The notes: generated by a model from the sequence alone, not told the origin. A DNA stretch of 64,000 bases from Bradyrhizobium tropiciagri (GCF_018130505.1 NZ_JAFCKH010000009.1:248001-312000); one strand, 5' to 3'. Positions 1-8,457 are shown, counted from the stretch's first letter. Numbers and translations are program-made.

Positions 1-627
1 GGCGGCCTGTTCAAGACGCCGACCCTGCGCAATGCCGACTTCAATGCGCCGTACTTTCACGACGGCCGCTTCGACAATTTCAAGCAGGTGATCGACTATT
101 TCGACCGGACCTTCGAACTCGGCCTCTCGGCGCAGGACAAGCTCGACCTCGTCGCTTACCTGACCGCCGTCGGCGATGGCGCGCAGCCGTATGAACGCGA
201 CGGCGCAAGCGCGACGTTGAAGGAGATCAACGACTTCTCGACGGTGCTCGCGACCGCGATTCCGGCCGGTGACAAGGATATTGTCGCGCTGGCGGTCGAT
301 ACGATCGGCCGCGAGCTGCGCGAGCTCACCGAGCAATATCCCGATCGCAAGAACACCAGCGTGTCAGGCGGCGAGCAGCAGCGCGTGGTTGCACGCAACA
401 GTCTCAAGGAGTTGGTGCTGACGCTGCGGCGAATCGATATGGCGGTCGCGGCGGGACGCAACGCCGATGCTGCGACGGAGTTCAGGAACTATCGTTATCT
501 GATGGCTGCGGCGGTTCCTGCGGTGCTTGCGAGCGCCGAGCCGTGGTCGCTATTCAATCAAGACGTGCACGATCAGCACTATGCTGCGCTTCGCCAGGTG
601 ATGCAGTCGAAGCATCTGCCGCATTGA
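1..627 (+). CDS. Diheme cytochrome c peroxidase family protein, C-terminal part (5' end outside window)
   Basis: The frame is open from base 1, so the gene is truncated by the window edge; 208 residues are visible, ending in TGA. They align along their whole length with the C-terminal part of the complete paralogue at 3784-5151 (shared blocks such as KTPTL, PYFHDGR, DLVAYL.AVGDG, LRRID.AVAAGR and AEPWSLFN.DVHDQHY). Both heme motifs of that paralogue lie upstream of the aligned part, so none is expected here. The visible part is the end of the second cytochrome domain followed by the helical C-terminal extension. By family knowledge such proteins are periplasmic c-type cytochromes that reduce peroxide or oxidise a partner. 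It precedes a phosphoesterase gene in the same orientation, the same pairing as in the second copy. Confidence 0.85.
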   Translation, partial: GGLFKTPTLRNADFNAPYFHDGRFDNFKQVIDYFDRTFELGLSAQDKLDLVAYLTAVGDGAQPYERDGASATLKEINDFSTVLATAIPAGDKDIVALAVDTIGRELRELTEQYPDRKNTSVSGGEQQRVVARNSLKELVLTLRRIDMAVAAGRNADAATEFRNYRYLMAAAVPAVLASAEPWSLFNQDVHDQHYAALRQVMQSKHLPH

Positions 628-790
628 TCCATTTTAGATAGACCCGTTCATTATTCAGTTTGGTTGGTGTGTGCAGCGGTCAACGCTGCGCGCATCATGT
701 CGTGAACGATTGCGATCGCTGGTTGAGCAGCGGCAATCGTAGCGATGCATTGCTTGCTGTCGATGCGTTGATGGTTGCGCGTGTCTTCGC

Positions 791-818
791 AGAAATTTTT
801 GAATAGCTCGAAATTTCT
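791..818. promoter_or_regulatory. Inverted repeat upstream of phosphoesterase gene
   Basis: AGAAATTT (791-798) and AAATTTCT (811-818) form a perfect 8-bp inverted repeat around a 12-nt spacer, about 90 nt before the ATG at 907, in an A/T-rich gap. It could be an operator or an mRNA hairpin; no known regulator motif is recognised. Confidence 0.3.
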
Positions 819-906
819 TCCGCGCTTTCACGGCAACGATAAGTCTGCGTCATATTGTCGCACTACGGAGGGAGTGTTGCTAACTGCAAACACCCTGAGG
901 TCGACA

Positions 907-2964
907 ATGGCTTTCAACTTTAAACAGAACTGGCGAACCAGCACGGCGCTCTGCGTCGCGTCCACGGTGTTCGTCGCAACCGCAGCTTATGCCGCTCACT
1001 ATCCGGGCGGTCACAGCGACTGGGACAACCGTTCGCATCACAAGCACCATGACAATGGTGACAGCGCCAAGCACGATCACGGCGACAAGGATCATGGCAA
1101 CGGCAACGGCGACAAGGTGAAGACCGCCTCGCCGATCAAGCACGTCATCATCCTGATCGGTGAAAACCGCGGCCTTGACCATACGTTCGGCATCTACAAG
1201 CCGAAGGGCAAGGGCCAGACCATCTCCAACCTGTTGTCGAAGGGCATCGTCAACGAGGATGGAACGCCGGGTCCGAACTTCGCGCAGGCGCAGCAGTTCT
1301 CGGTCACTGGCCAGAACTCGTTCTACATCGGCGCTCCGCAGATCTCGAAGTCGCCCTACAACGCGACGAATCAGATGCCGCAGCCGAACACGGCCGGCAC
1401 CCCGACCGGTCAGAGCGACACCTCGCCGCCGTTCAAGACGATCGCCGAAGCGAGCGTCGAGAAGGATATGGACCCGGCCGATCTCGATATCCTCACCACC
1501 GGCTTCAGCGGTCTGCCGAGCAACGTGCTCGACACCCGCGTTCCCGGCGCCGGCTCGCTGACCGGACCGTTCCCGCTGCAGGGCCAGCAGATCAGCGACG
1601 ACGACTACACCGGCGACTCCACGCACCGGTTCTATCAGGACTGGCAGCAGGAAGACTGCAGCGCCGCCAGTGCGAACAAGAACAACAATTCGGGCTGCCT
1701 GAACGACCTGTTCCCGTTCGTGATGGCGACCTACTCGGCGTCCAACAAGAGCATGGGCAACTCGATGGGCTTCTATAATGCCCAGCAGGGCCAGGCTCCG
1801 GTGCTGAAGATGCTGGCCGACCGCTTCACCCTGGGCGACAACTTCCATCAGTCGTTCCACGGTGGTACGGGCGCGAACCACTTCATGCTCGGAACCGGCG
1901 ATGCAGGGTTCTGGAGCGACGGCAATGGCAACCCCGCCACGCCGCCGACCACCGCGATCGCCAATCCGAATCCGGTTTCCGGCTCGGTCAATCGCTACAC
2001 CGTCGACGGCAACTTCACCGATTGCTCCGACGTGTCGCACCCCGGCGTGAAGCCGATCGTGACCTATCTGAACAACCTGCCGTACGCGGCCGAGCCGAAC
2101 TGCAAGCCCAACCACTTCTACATGCTCAACAACGTCAACCCCGGCTATCTGCCGAACGGTGCGCTGTCGGGCGGTAGCAACCTGCCGCCGTCGCCGGTTC
2201 GCACCATTGGTGATGCGCTGATCGAGAAGAACATCTCGTGGGCGTATTATGGCGGTGCGTATAACGACGCCGTTGCGCTGTCCAACGCCGCGGTCGCCGC
2301 CAACGCGTCGAAGCCCGACCTCAACGCCGCCGCGCTGGCCGATCCGGCCCACGCGCTCGGCGTTGCCTACTGCCAGATCTGCAATCCGTTCCAGTATGCG
2401 ACCTCGATCATGGCCAACCCGGCCGTGCGCCAGGCCCATATCAAGGACACTGCCGATCTGATCACGGCGATCCAGAACAACTCGCTGCCCGCGGTGTCGT
2501 TCGGCAAGCCGGATGGTCTGCTCGACGGTCACCCGCAGAGCTCGAAGGTCGATCTGTTCGAGGCCTATGCCCTGAACGTGCTCAATGCGCTGGACAACAA
2601 TCCGGAGCTGAAGGCCGAGACCGCGGTGTTCATCACCTGGGACGAAGCCGGCGGCTACTGGGACTCCGGCTACATCCAGTCGATCGACTACTTCGGCGAC
2701 GGACCGCGTATGCCGATCCTGATCCTCTCGCCCTATTCGACGGGCGGCAAGGTCTACCACAACTACGGCGACCACGTTTCGCTGCTGAAGTTCATCGAGC
2801 GCAACTGGGGTCTCCAGCCGCTCACGGTCCGCAGCCGCGACAACCTGCCGAACCCGACCTTCTCGAAGAAGAACGAGTACGTGCCGACCAACAGCCCGGC
2901 GCTGTCTGACATGTTCGACGCGTTCGACTTCAGCAAGCCGGTCACGCTGTCCTACACCGAGTGA
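907..2964 (+). CDS. Secreted phosphoesterase family protein (PF04185-like acid phosphatase / phospholipase C)
   Basis: The protein has 685 residues from the ATG at 907, which has GAGG seven bases upstream and opens a clear signal peptide (hydrophobic stretch to about residue 30, ending AYA-AHY). The longer frame from 775 would put 44 residues ahead of the signal and was not used. A His/Asp/Gly-rich stretch (about 31-70) follows. The catalytic core begins with KHVIILIGENRGLDHTFG (Glu86, Asn87, Asp91, His92), the metal/nucleophile region of the phosphoesterase family, and ends with TWDEAGGYWD and RMPILILSPYS. Family members hydrolyse phosphomonoesters or phospholipids in the periplasm or outside the cell. 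It follows a diheme peroxidase gene and is followed by a strong hairpin terminator. The exact substrate cannot be told. Confidence 0.85.
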   Translation: MAFNFKQNWRTSTALCVASTVFVATAAYAAHYPGGHSDWDNRSHHKHHDNGDSAKHDHGDKDHGNGNGDKVKTASPIKHVIILIGENRGLDHTFGIYKPKGKGQTISNLLSKGIVNEDGTPGPNFAQAQQFSVTGQNSFYIGAPQISKSPYNATNQMPQPNTAGTPTGQSDTSPPFKTIAEASVEKDMDPADLDILTTGFSGLPSNVLDTRVPGAGSLTGPFPLQGQQISDDDYTGDSTHRFYQDWQQEDCSAASANKNNNSGCLNDLFPFVMATYSASNKSMGNSMGFYNAQQGQAPVLKMLADRFTLGDNFHQSFHGGTGANHFMLGTGDAGFWSDGNGNPATPPTTAIANPNPVSGSVNRYTVDGNFTDCSDVSHPGVKPIVTYLNNLPYAAEPNCKPNHFYMLNNVNPGYLPNGALSGGSNLPPSPVRTIGDALIEKNISWAYYGGAYNDAVALSNAAVAANASKPDLNAAALADPAHALGVAYCQICNPFQYATSIMANPAVRQAHIKDTADLITAIQNNSLPAVSFGKPDGLLDGHPQSSKVDLFEAYALNVLNALDNNPELKAETAVFITWDEAGGYWDSGYIQSIDYFGDGPRMPILILSPYSTGGKVYHNYGDHVSLLKFIERNWGLQPLTVRSRDNLPNPTFSKKNEYVPTNSPALSDMFDAFDFSKPVTLSYTE

Positions 2965-3000
2965 TCGGATTGCGTTCAGGACGTGATCTAATCTGAGACC

Positions 3001-3032
3001 AGCGCCGGCCGAACCAAGGTTCGGCCGGCGCT
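3001..3032 (+). terminator. Terminator-like hairpin after phosphoesterase gene
   Basis: AGCGCCGGCCGAACC (3001-3015) pairs perfectly with 3018-3032 across a two-base gap: a 15-bp GC-rich stem 36 nt after the stop at 2964. The T-tract is weak (only TATT after the stem), so it may act as a terminator or as an mRNA stabiliser. Confidence 0.65.
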
Positions 3033-3089
3033 GCCGTATTGGTCCGGTCGGGAACTGGCCGAACAAGAATGTGCGAAGAGGCAAGCGAC

Positions 3090-3761
3090 ATGGTGATTTC
3101 GGCGCGCAGCAAGGTCGTGAGCTGCATGGTCGTGGCCGCGGGCGTTGCGCTTGCGGCGCAATCGGCGGCCGCGCAGCAATTCTCGGCCGATCTCGTCAGG
3201 ATGGCCGGCGGGGCCGCGACCCCCGCAGGCCATGTGCGCGTATCGGGCGAAAAGGCGCTGATCGAGACGCCGGCTTTTCCCGACGGCTTCTTCCTGGTCG
3301 ATGCAGCGAAGCCTGCGGCCTGGTTCGTCCGCCCGCGCGGGCTTGTGTTCATGGATGCGCGGCAGTCGAGCCCGTTGACGCAGATGTTCGTTCCGCTCGA
3401 CCCCGGCGATCCCTGCCGGCAATGGCTGGCGATGGCGCAACTCGCCTCGGAGAAGGCGCCGGAAACGTGGCGCTGTGAACGCGACGGCGAGGAGACGATC
3501 GGCGGCCGCAAGACCGATGTCTATCGGGTCGAAGCGGGATCTGGACTCGGTTTCGTCGGCTGGGTCGACCGCGAGCGCAGGTTTCCGCTACAGATAAAGA
3601 CCGCAGATGGCACGGTGATATCGGCGGACCACATCCGCGACGAGCCGCAACCGGCGCAATCCTTCGAGATCCCGGCCGGGATCAGGAAGTTCGATCCGCA
3701 GGCGCTGATCCGCCGGATTCAGCAGAGCGATGTCTGGGTCGCGCCGCCACCCGTGCAATGA
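3090..3761 (+). CDS. Exported protein of unknown function between the two peroxidase/phosphoesterase units
   Basis: The protein has 223 residues. The ATG at 3090 is chosen because GAAGAGG lies eight bases upstream and the product starts with a signal peptide (MVISARSKVVSCMVVAAG, cleavage after AAA-QQ near residue 29). A longer frame from 3039 would begin just after the terminator stem and lacks a ribosome site. The mature part is rich in beta-strand-like segments and has a Cys pair (DPGDPC and WRCERDG) that could form a disulfide. Its layout (FSADLVRMAG at the start, GRKTDVYRVE, FPLQIKTADG) resembles periplasmic LolA-like/DUF4412 beta-sheet proteins; this is a weak resemblance only. It converges with the peroxidase gene at 3784, ending 22 nt away. 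Confidence 0.7.
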   Translation: MVISARSKVVSCMVVAAGVALAAQSAAAQQFSADLVRMAGGAATPAGHVRVSGEKALIETPAFPDGFFLVDAAKPAAWFVRPRGLVFMDARQSSPLTQMFVPLDPGDPCRQWLAMAQLASEKAPETWRCERDGEETIGGRKTDVYRVEAGSGLGFVGWVDRERRFPLQIKTADGTVISADHIRDEPQPAQSFEIPAGIRKFDPQALIRRIQQSDVWVAPPPVQ

Positions 3762-3783
3762 GCAGTCGGGCAATGAGCGCGCA

Positions 3784-5151
3784 TCACTGCGATTGCTGGC
3801 TCGTCGTCAGCAGCATCCGGCCGAGCGCGTTATAGTGCTGATCATGCACATCGCTGTTGAACAGCGACCACGGCTCGGCCTTCTTCAACGCGATCGGAAT
3901 GTCGAAGCTCACCAGCTTGGAGAAGTTGTTGTACTCCGTCGCGGCTTCGTCGATGCGGCCGGCGGCGACGGCGAGGTCGATCCGGCGCAGGCTGAGTACG
4001 AGGTCCTTGAGGGCGGCGCGCGCCGCCAGCCGTTCGTCGCGTCCGCCGAGCGAGGTATTCCTGATGTCGGGAATGCGCTCGGTCATCTCGCGCAACTCGG
4101 CGCCGACGCCGGTGACCGCCAGCGACACCACGGCCGTATCAGCGGCGGGGATCGCAATGTCGAGAACGCTCGACAGTTCCTGCACTTCCTTCATCCGGAT
4201 CATGACGCCGTCCTTCTCGAACGGACGGTCGCCGTCACCGACGGCGTTCAGGTAGGCGACGAGATCCTGAGTATCCCGCGGCGACAGCCCGAGCCCGAAC
4301 AGGCGGTCGAAATGGCCAACCACCTGCTCATAGCTGTCATAGCGTCCGTCGTGGAAGTAGGGGCCGTTGAAATTGGCGTTCAGCAACGTGGGCGTCTTGA
4401 CGAGGCCGCCCGAGCCGACGTCGTGGCGCACCTGGTCATTGAACGTTCCGGTAGGAATATGGCAGGTGCCGCAGCTCAATTGCGGCTGATGCGGGAATGG
4501 CTTGAGGAACAGCTTTTCGCCGCGCCGCTCGGCGTCGCTGGCCTGGCCGGCGAGCCGGCCGCCCGGCGTCAGGTGCGGATTGGGCAGGAAATCGATGTCG
4601 TTGATATAGGCGACGAGCGCGTCGAGGATCTCGTCCCGCGGCCGCGGTCCGTCAAACTCGTTGACGATGACATTATATACGAAGTCGCGTAGCGAGCCGA
4701 TGCGGCCGTCATGGCCGTACGGCGCCAGGAAGCGGGCGCCGCGCAGGCTGGGGATCCGGACCGGATCGAGGATGCTGTTGAAGGTCTTGTGATTGAAGGC
4801 AAGGCTCGTGGTGTCGAAGGTGCCGGGGCGCGAGGAGGCGCCGGGCACGAACAGCTTGGCGTTCGACGCGCCGTTGACGTGGCAGGTGCCGCAGCTCATC
4901 TCGGCCTGCCGGGCCTTGCCGCCGAGGATCGACGGCGAGTTGAAAGCGAGATCGCCGAGATTGACCAGATAGGATTTTCGGCCGCCGACGGCTTCGGAAT
5001 GAAACAGCTCGCGCGGGCGTGCGAGTGCATCTTCCCCGAATTCGGTGCCGGCCGGCAGCACGGTCTGGTCGCCGCCGAGCGGAAACGCGACGGCAGGCAA
5101 CGGCAGCAGCGTCACCGTGACTGCCGCGAGAACACGTGCGATCGGCCCCAT
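3784..5151 (-). CDS. Diheme cytochrome c peroxidase / MauG family protein, periplasmic
   Basis: The protein has 455 residues from the ATG at 5151, chosen because it opens a typical signal peptide (MGPIARVLAAVTVTLLPL, ending AVAF). In-frame starts at 5214 and 5274 exist; none has a convincing ribosome site. Two c-type heme motifs, CGTCH at residues 87-91 and 227-231, give the two-domain layout of the CcpA/MauG family: periplasmic enzymes that reduce H2O2 or oxidise a protein substrate. After the point where ordinary peroxidases end (near DLVAYLNAVGDG) come some 140 extra helical residues, shared with the partial paralogue at the start of the window. It is divergent from the phosphoesterase gene at 5493, so the two probably share a control region. 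Confidence 0.85.
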   Translation of the reverse strand: MGPIARVLAAVTVTLLPLPAVAFPLGGDQTVLPAGTEFGEDALARPRELFHSEAVGGRKSYLVNLGDLAFNSPSILGGKARQAEMSCGTCHVNGASNAKLFVPGASSRPGTFDTTSLAFNHKTFNSILDPVRIPSLRGARFLAPYGHDGRIGSLRDFVYNVIVNEFDGPRPRDEILDALVAYINDIDFLPNPHLTPGGRLAGQASDAERRGEKLFLKPFPHQPQLSCGTCHIPTGTFNDQVRHDVGSGGLVKTPTLLNANFNGPYFHDGRYDSYEQVVGHFDRLFGLGLSPRDTQDLVAYLNAVGDGDRPFEKDGVMIRMKEVQELSSVLDIAIPAADTAVVSLAVTGVGAELREMTERIPDIRNTSLGGRDERLAARAALKDLVLSLRRIDLAVAAGRIDEAATEYNNFSKLVSFDIPIALKKAEPWSLFNSDVHDQHYNALGRMLLTTSQQSQ

Positions 5152-5267
5152 GACACGATCTGCAGCAGTTTCGCGACACCAGCCGAATCCGCGCGCAAGG
5201 AAATGCCGAGCCATCACGAGAAAATGCCCCTGGAAACAAGCAATGCGTGTGCGATCGCAGACGGAAG

Positions 5268-5285
5268 ATGTCACTGACGTGACAG
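5268..5285 (-). promoter_or_regulatory. Possible Pho-box-like direct repeat between peroxidase and phosphoesterase genes
   Basis: On the minus strand two heptamers 11 bases apart, CTGTCAC and GTGACAT, match the PhoB half-site CTGTCAT at about 6 and 5 of 7 positions. The site lies between the divergent genes at 5151 and 5493, where a phosphate-starvation promoter would fit the phosphatase-like product. The match is imperfect and could be chance. Confidence 0.25.
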
Positions 5286-5492
5286 TTTCTCGTCGACGGG
5301 ATCACTGACAGCCCGTCTGGATAGACGAAAGTTGTTTGCAGTTTGATGACGCCCGGCCCGCGAAGCGTGATCGATGTTGCGCGCGGATGAAAACAGGTGA
5401 TCGAGCGACAGCGTGTCGCACATCGGTCATCGCAACGAAATGTGTCTTGCGTAGCGTCAGAAACATTCGTTCATCTTTCTAATCAGGAGAAC

Positions 5493-7283
5493 ATGATGCG
5501 GCTTTGGGGAGCCATTCCGGCGCTCGCAATTATTGCTAGCGCTGCTGCTTCGCCGTCGGCGAATGCTGAGAATCTCGTCGGCAAGATCATCGATCAGTTC
5601 AAGAACGAGGTTCGCGACGAGCTGCGTGATCTGAAGCACGGCGATCACGGAGATCACGACGGTCTGAAGGATTACAAGCACATCGTCGTCATTTATCAGG
5701 AAAACCACAGCTTCGATAACCTCTACGGTCATTGGGGTGACGTCGGCCGCGATCGGATCAACGGCACCTCCGATGCCGATCCGTCGCGCACCCTGCAGGT
5801 TCGCCAGGACAATCAGACTGTGTTCGGCTGCCTGCTGCAGAACGACGTCAACCTGACCTCGCCGTCGCCGCTGGCGACCAGCTGCACCGACACGTCGGGT
5901 TCGGTTGCGATCCTCAGCGCGTTCAAGAACAAGCCGTTCGAGATCAACGCCTTCATTCCGACCTCGGCGACCACTTGTCCGAAGCCGCTCGGCGCCTTCG
6001 CGGCCCACGGCTTCCTCAACGGCACCGGCGCGCCCGGCGGCTGCACGGAAGATATCGTGCATCGCTTCTACAGCGAGCAGTACCAGATCAACGGCGGCCG
6101 GCAGAACCGCTACATGGTCGGCAGCGATGCTTCCGGCCTGGTGATGGGCTACTACGACACCAAGAAGCTGCCGATCTACACCTATCTCCACGGCCGCAGC
6201 GCACCGAACTACGTCATCGCCGACAGCTTCTTCCAGGCTGCCTTCGGCGGGTCGTTCCTGAACCACCAGTTCCTCGTCGCGGCGGCTGCGCCGCAGTTCG
6301 TCGGCGCACCGAACGACGGCAGCGCCAACGACCTGCACTCGATCGTCGACGCCAACGGCATGCCGACCAGCACGCCGCTCTATACGCCGACCTCGACGGT
6401 GAAGGACGCGCAATTGACCGCCAAGTGCAATCAGGCCGGCCTGCCGGCCGGGCTCGCTTGCGGTGACTACGCCGTCAACACCACGCAGCCGTTCTATCAG
6501 CCCTATTCGCCGGGAACGGCGGATGTCCGCCGCCTGCCGCCGCTCAAGACGGCAAACATCGGCGACCGGCTCTCGGCCAAGAAGATCGATTGGGCCTGGT
6601 ACTCGGGCGGCTGGTCGAACGCCAATGGTGACATCGGCGCCTCCGGCTGGACCAACGGCACCGGCACCACCTGCGCCGATCCGAACCATCTCTCCACGGC
6701 GGTGTTCCCGAACTGCCCCGACGCGACCTTCCAGTTCCACCACCAGGCGCTCAACTACTTCGCCACCTACGCGCCCGGCACGAAGGCCCGCAAGGACCAT
6801 CTGAAGGACGAGGCGGAGTTCATCCAGTCCGCCAAGAACGGCACGCTGAAGCAGGTCAGCTTCATCAAGCCGATCGGCGAGGAGAACGAGCATCCCGGCT
6901 ACACCAACGAGTCCGAAGGCAGCCAGCACCTGGTCGATCTGATCAAGGCGATCACCGAAGGGCCGGACGGCAAAGACACGCTGATCATCATCACCTACGA
7001 CGAGTTCGGTGGGCAGTGGGATCACGTGCCGCCTCCGCCGCACAACCGTCGTGGTGCCGAAGCCAGGGCCGCCGATCAGTGGGGACCGGGCACTCGCATT
7101 CCGGCGCTGCTGGTCTCCAAGCGCTTCGACCGCTCGGGTGTCGCGCATGAGGACTTCGATACGACCTCGATCCTCAGGCTGCTCGAGAAGCGCTTCGACC
7201 TCGATCCGCTGGTGACGCGGCCGGTGCGCAGCCTCTCGGTGGCGCTGAAGGCCGCCGAAGGCCACGGACACGGCGGTCACTGA
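5493..7283 (+). CDS. Secreted phosphoesterase family protein (PF04185-like), second copy
   Basis: The protein has 596 residues from the ATG at 5493 (a second ATG follows directly at 5496), preceded by CAGGAGA and opening a signal peptide ending near ANA-EN (about residue 26). The frame extends upstream to 5397 but that part does not look like a leader. The catalytic start is HIVVIYQENHSFDNLYG (Glu70, Asn71, His72, Asp75), followed later by EHPGYTNESEG and ITYDEFGGQWDH, all typical of the phosphoesterase/phospholipase C family. Short His/Asp runs occur after the signal (residues 49-56) and at the very C-terminus (GHGHGGH). It is divergent from a diheme peroxidase gene and clearly diverged from the copy at 907-2964, which has different insertions. 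Likely a periplasmic or extracellular phosphatase or phospholipase. Confidence 0.85.
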   Translation: MMRLWGAIPALAIIASAAASPSANAENLVGKIIDQFKNEVRDELRDLKHGDHGDHDGLKDYKHIVVIYQENHSFDNLYGHWGDVGRDRINGTSDADPSRTLQVRQDNQTVFGCLLQNDVNLTSPSPLATSCTDTSGSVAILSAFKNKPFEINAFIPTSATTCPKPLGAFAAHGFLNGTGAPGGCTEDIVHRFYSEQYQINGGRQNRYMVGSDASGLVMGYYDTKKLPIYTYLHGRSAPNYVIADSFFQAAFGGSFLNHQFLVAAAAPQFVGAPNDGSANDLHSIVDANGMPTSTPLYTPTSTVKDAQLTAKCNQAGLPAGLACGDYAVNTTQPFYQPYSPGTADVRRLPPLKTANIGDRLSAKKIDWAWYSGGWSNANGDIGASGWTNGTGTTCADPNHLSTAVFPNCPDATFQFHHQALNYFATYAPGTKARKDHLKDEAEFIQSAKNGTLKQVSFIKPIGEENEHPGYTNESEGSQHLVDLIKAITEGPDGKDTLIIITYDEFGGQWDHVPPPPHNRRGAEARAADQWGPGTRIPALLVSKRFDRSGVAHEDFDTTSILRLLEKRFDLDPLVTRPVRSLSVALKAAEGHGHGGH

Positions 7284-7296
7284 TAGATTGATCTGA

Positions 7297-7331
7297 ATGC
7301 GGTCCGCATCACATCGTGATGCGGGCCGCAT
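7297..7331 (+). terminator. Terminator-like hairpin after second phosphoesterase gene
   Basis: A 16-bp stem (7297-7312 with 7316-7331, one G-T pair) closes on a 3-nt loop, 13 nt after the stop at 7283. No long T-tract follows, so it is a likely but not certain terminator. Confidence 0.6.
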
Positions 7332-7412
7332 GATTCCTCCCGTCGGGAACCTCCAGTTCGTCCTTTCGTTAGACTGTTTGGCCCAGCCAACGCCAACGCG
7401 AGGAGATATTCC

Positions 7413-7661
7413 GTGCGCAGATTCTTCCTGTTATCAGCCGTGACGCTCGGCCTCGGCATGGCCGCCGGCGTGTCGCCAGCCGATGCCCGGGACTATCCGT
7501 GGTGCGTTCAGGGCAGGGGCGTCGGCTACCCGGGCGACTGCAACTACCAGACCCGTGCGCAATGCCTTGCATCCGCTTCCGGCCGCGACGTCAGCTGCGG
7601 GATCAATCCGCGCGCCGCCTATGGCCAGCAGCGACGCAGCCACCGAGGGTATTATCGCTAA
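7413..7661 (+). CDS. Small exported DUF3551-type protein
   Basis: The protein has 82 residues with a GTG start at 7413, preceded by AGGAG. A signal peptide (MRRFFLLSAVTLGLGMAAG, cleaved near ADA-RD) leads a short Cys-containing mature part: YPWCVQG, GDCNYQT, AQCLAS, SCGINPR. This arrangement of four Cys with a YPWC start is the DUF3551 pattern common in Bradyrhizobium and relatives. Its function is unknown; the Cys spacing suggests two disulfides in the periplasm. Confidence 0.8.
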   Translation: MRRFFLLSAVTLGLGMAAGVSPADARDYPWCVQGRGVGYPGDCNYQTRAQCLASASGRDVSCGINPRAAYGQQRRSHRGYYR

Positions 7662-7685
7662 TGACGCCGGCGCGGCCGGGTCTCG

Positions 7686-8321
7686 TCAGTAGAGCCGCGT
7701 GCGATAGGCTTCCTCCATCACCTTCTCGGCGGTCTCGACCTCGATCGCGGCAGTTTGCTCGGCGATGATCCGGCCGAGCGTCGGGAAGCTGCTGCGCTCG
7801 ACCTGCGCGGCGGGGCTCCACAGCTTCGAGCGCATCAGCGCCTTGCCGCAGTGGAAGTAGGTTTCCTCGACATGCACCTTGAGGCCGATGACCGGCGTGA
7901 CGTTCTGCACGGTCAGCGGCGTCAGCAGGTCCGGCTCCTGCGAGACCTCGGCGCGCCCGTTGATGCGCAGCGTCTCGTTGATGCCGGGCACCAGGAAGAT
8001 CAGCCCGATCCCCGACGAAGCCAGGATGTTGCCGAACGTATCGACCCGGTTGTTGCCGCGGCGGTCCGGAATCAGCAGCGTCTTGTCGTCGAGCACCGAG
8101 ACGAAGCCGGGGGCGTCGCCACGCGGGCTGGCGTCGGCATGGCCCTTGCCGTCGCTGGAAGCGATGATCAGGAACGGCGACAGCGCGATGAAGTCGCGGC
8201 AGAACTTGTCGAGATGATGGAGAACCTTCTTCTCCGCGAGCGGGCTCACCTGCCCGAAATGCGCGCGAAGATCCTCCTGCGACCTGACCGGCGGCTTGGC
8301 GCCTGCGCCCTGGCTGTCCAT
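7686..8321 (-). CDS. Pyridoxamine 5'-phosphate oxidase-like flavin-binding protein
   Basis: The protein has 211 residues; the ATG at 8321 has AGGAAG seven bases upstream. The fold signature is a split-barrel FMN-binding protein: FLIIASSDGKGHADASPRGD, LLIPDRRGNNRVDTFGNI and IGLIFLVPGINETLRINGRA are typical of the PNPOx-like family (MSMEG_1061-type). Such proteins reduce small molecules with FMN or F420, or act on heme or pyridoxine; the substrate here cannot be assigned. It is divergent from the TetR gene at 8545; the shared gap of about 220 nt holds a palindromic operator, so TetR may control it too. Confidence 0.85.
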   Translation of the reverse strand: MDSQGAGAKPPVRSQEDLRAHFGQVSPLAEKKVLHHLDKFCRDFIALSPFLIIASSDGKGHADASPRGDAPGFVSVLDDKTLLIPDRRGNNRVDTFGNILASSGIGLIFLVPGINETLRINGRAEVSQEPDLLTPLTVQNVTPVIGLKVHVEETYFHCGKALMRSKLWSPAAQVERSSFPTLGRIIAEQTAAIEVETAEKVMEEAYRTRLY

Positions 8322-8435
8322 CGCGAAACTTCCTTTCTTAACTCACCGCTTGGCCATTACCCTATCAGAAAATTGTCCGGCAGGCGCCGCGCTCATGCCT
8401 GCACGCCCGGGCGGCCATTCCACGCAGGCCATGGA

Positions 8436-8457
8436 ATTATCCGACCGGATGGTCAAT
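8436..8457. promoter_or_regulatory. TetR-type palindromic operator, copy 1
   Basis: The 22-nt site ATT.T/ACC..CCGG..GGTCAAT lies between the divergent genes at 8321 and 8545. It matches the site at 11643-11664 upstream of paaZ at 18 of 22 positions, including the ACCGGA core and the GGTCAAT arm. Its placement suggests autoregulation by the TetR protein. Confidence 0.65.

Noticed and set aside
841-871. Pho box before the first phosphoesterase gene (GCGTCAT...)
   Set aside because: The second half-site is out of register with the 11-bp spacing.
880-3084. 734-residue open frame on the minus strand opposite the first phosphoesterase gene
   Set aside because: It is a third-position G/C shadow: rich in Arg, Val and Ala without motifs, and antisense to a clearly coding gene with a signal peptide and catalytic motifs.
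5457-7331. 624-residue minus-strand frame opposite the second phosphoesterase gene
   Set aside because: Same reason: Arg/Val/Ala-rich, no domain, no ribosome site, antisense to a real gene.
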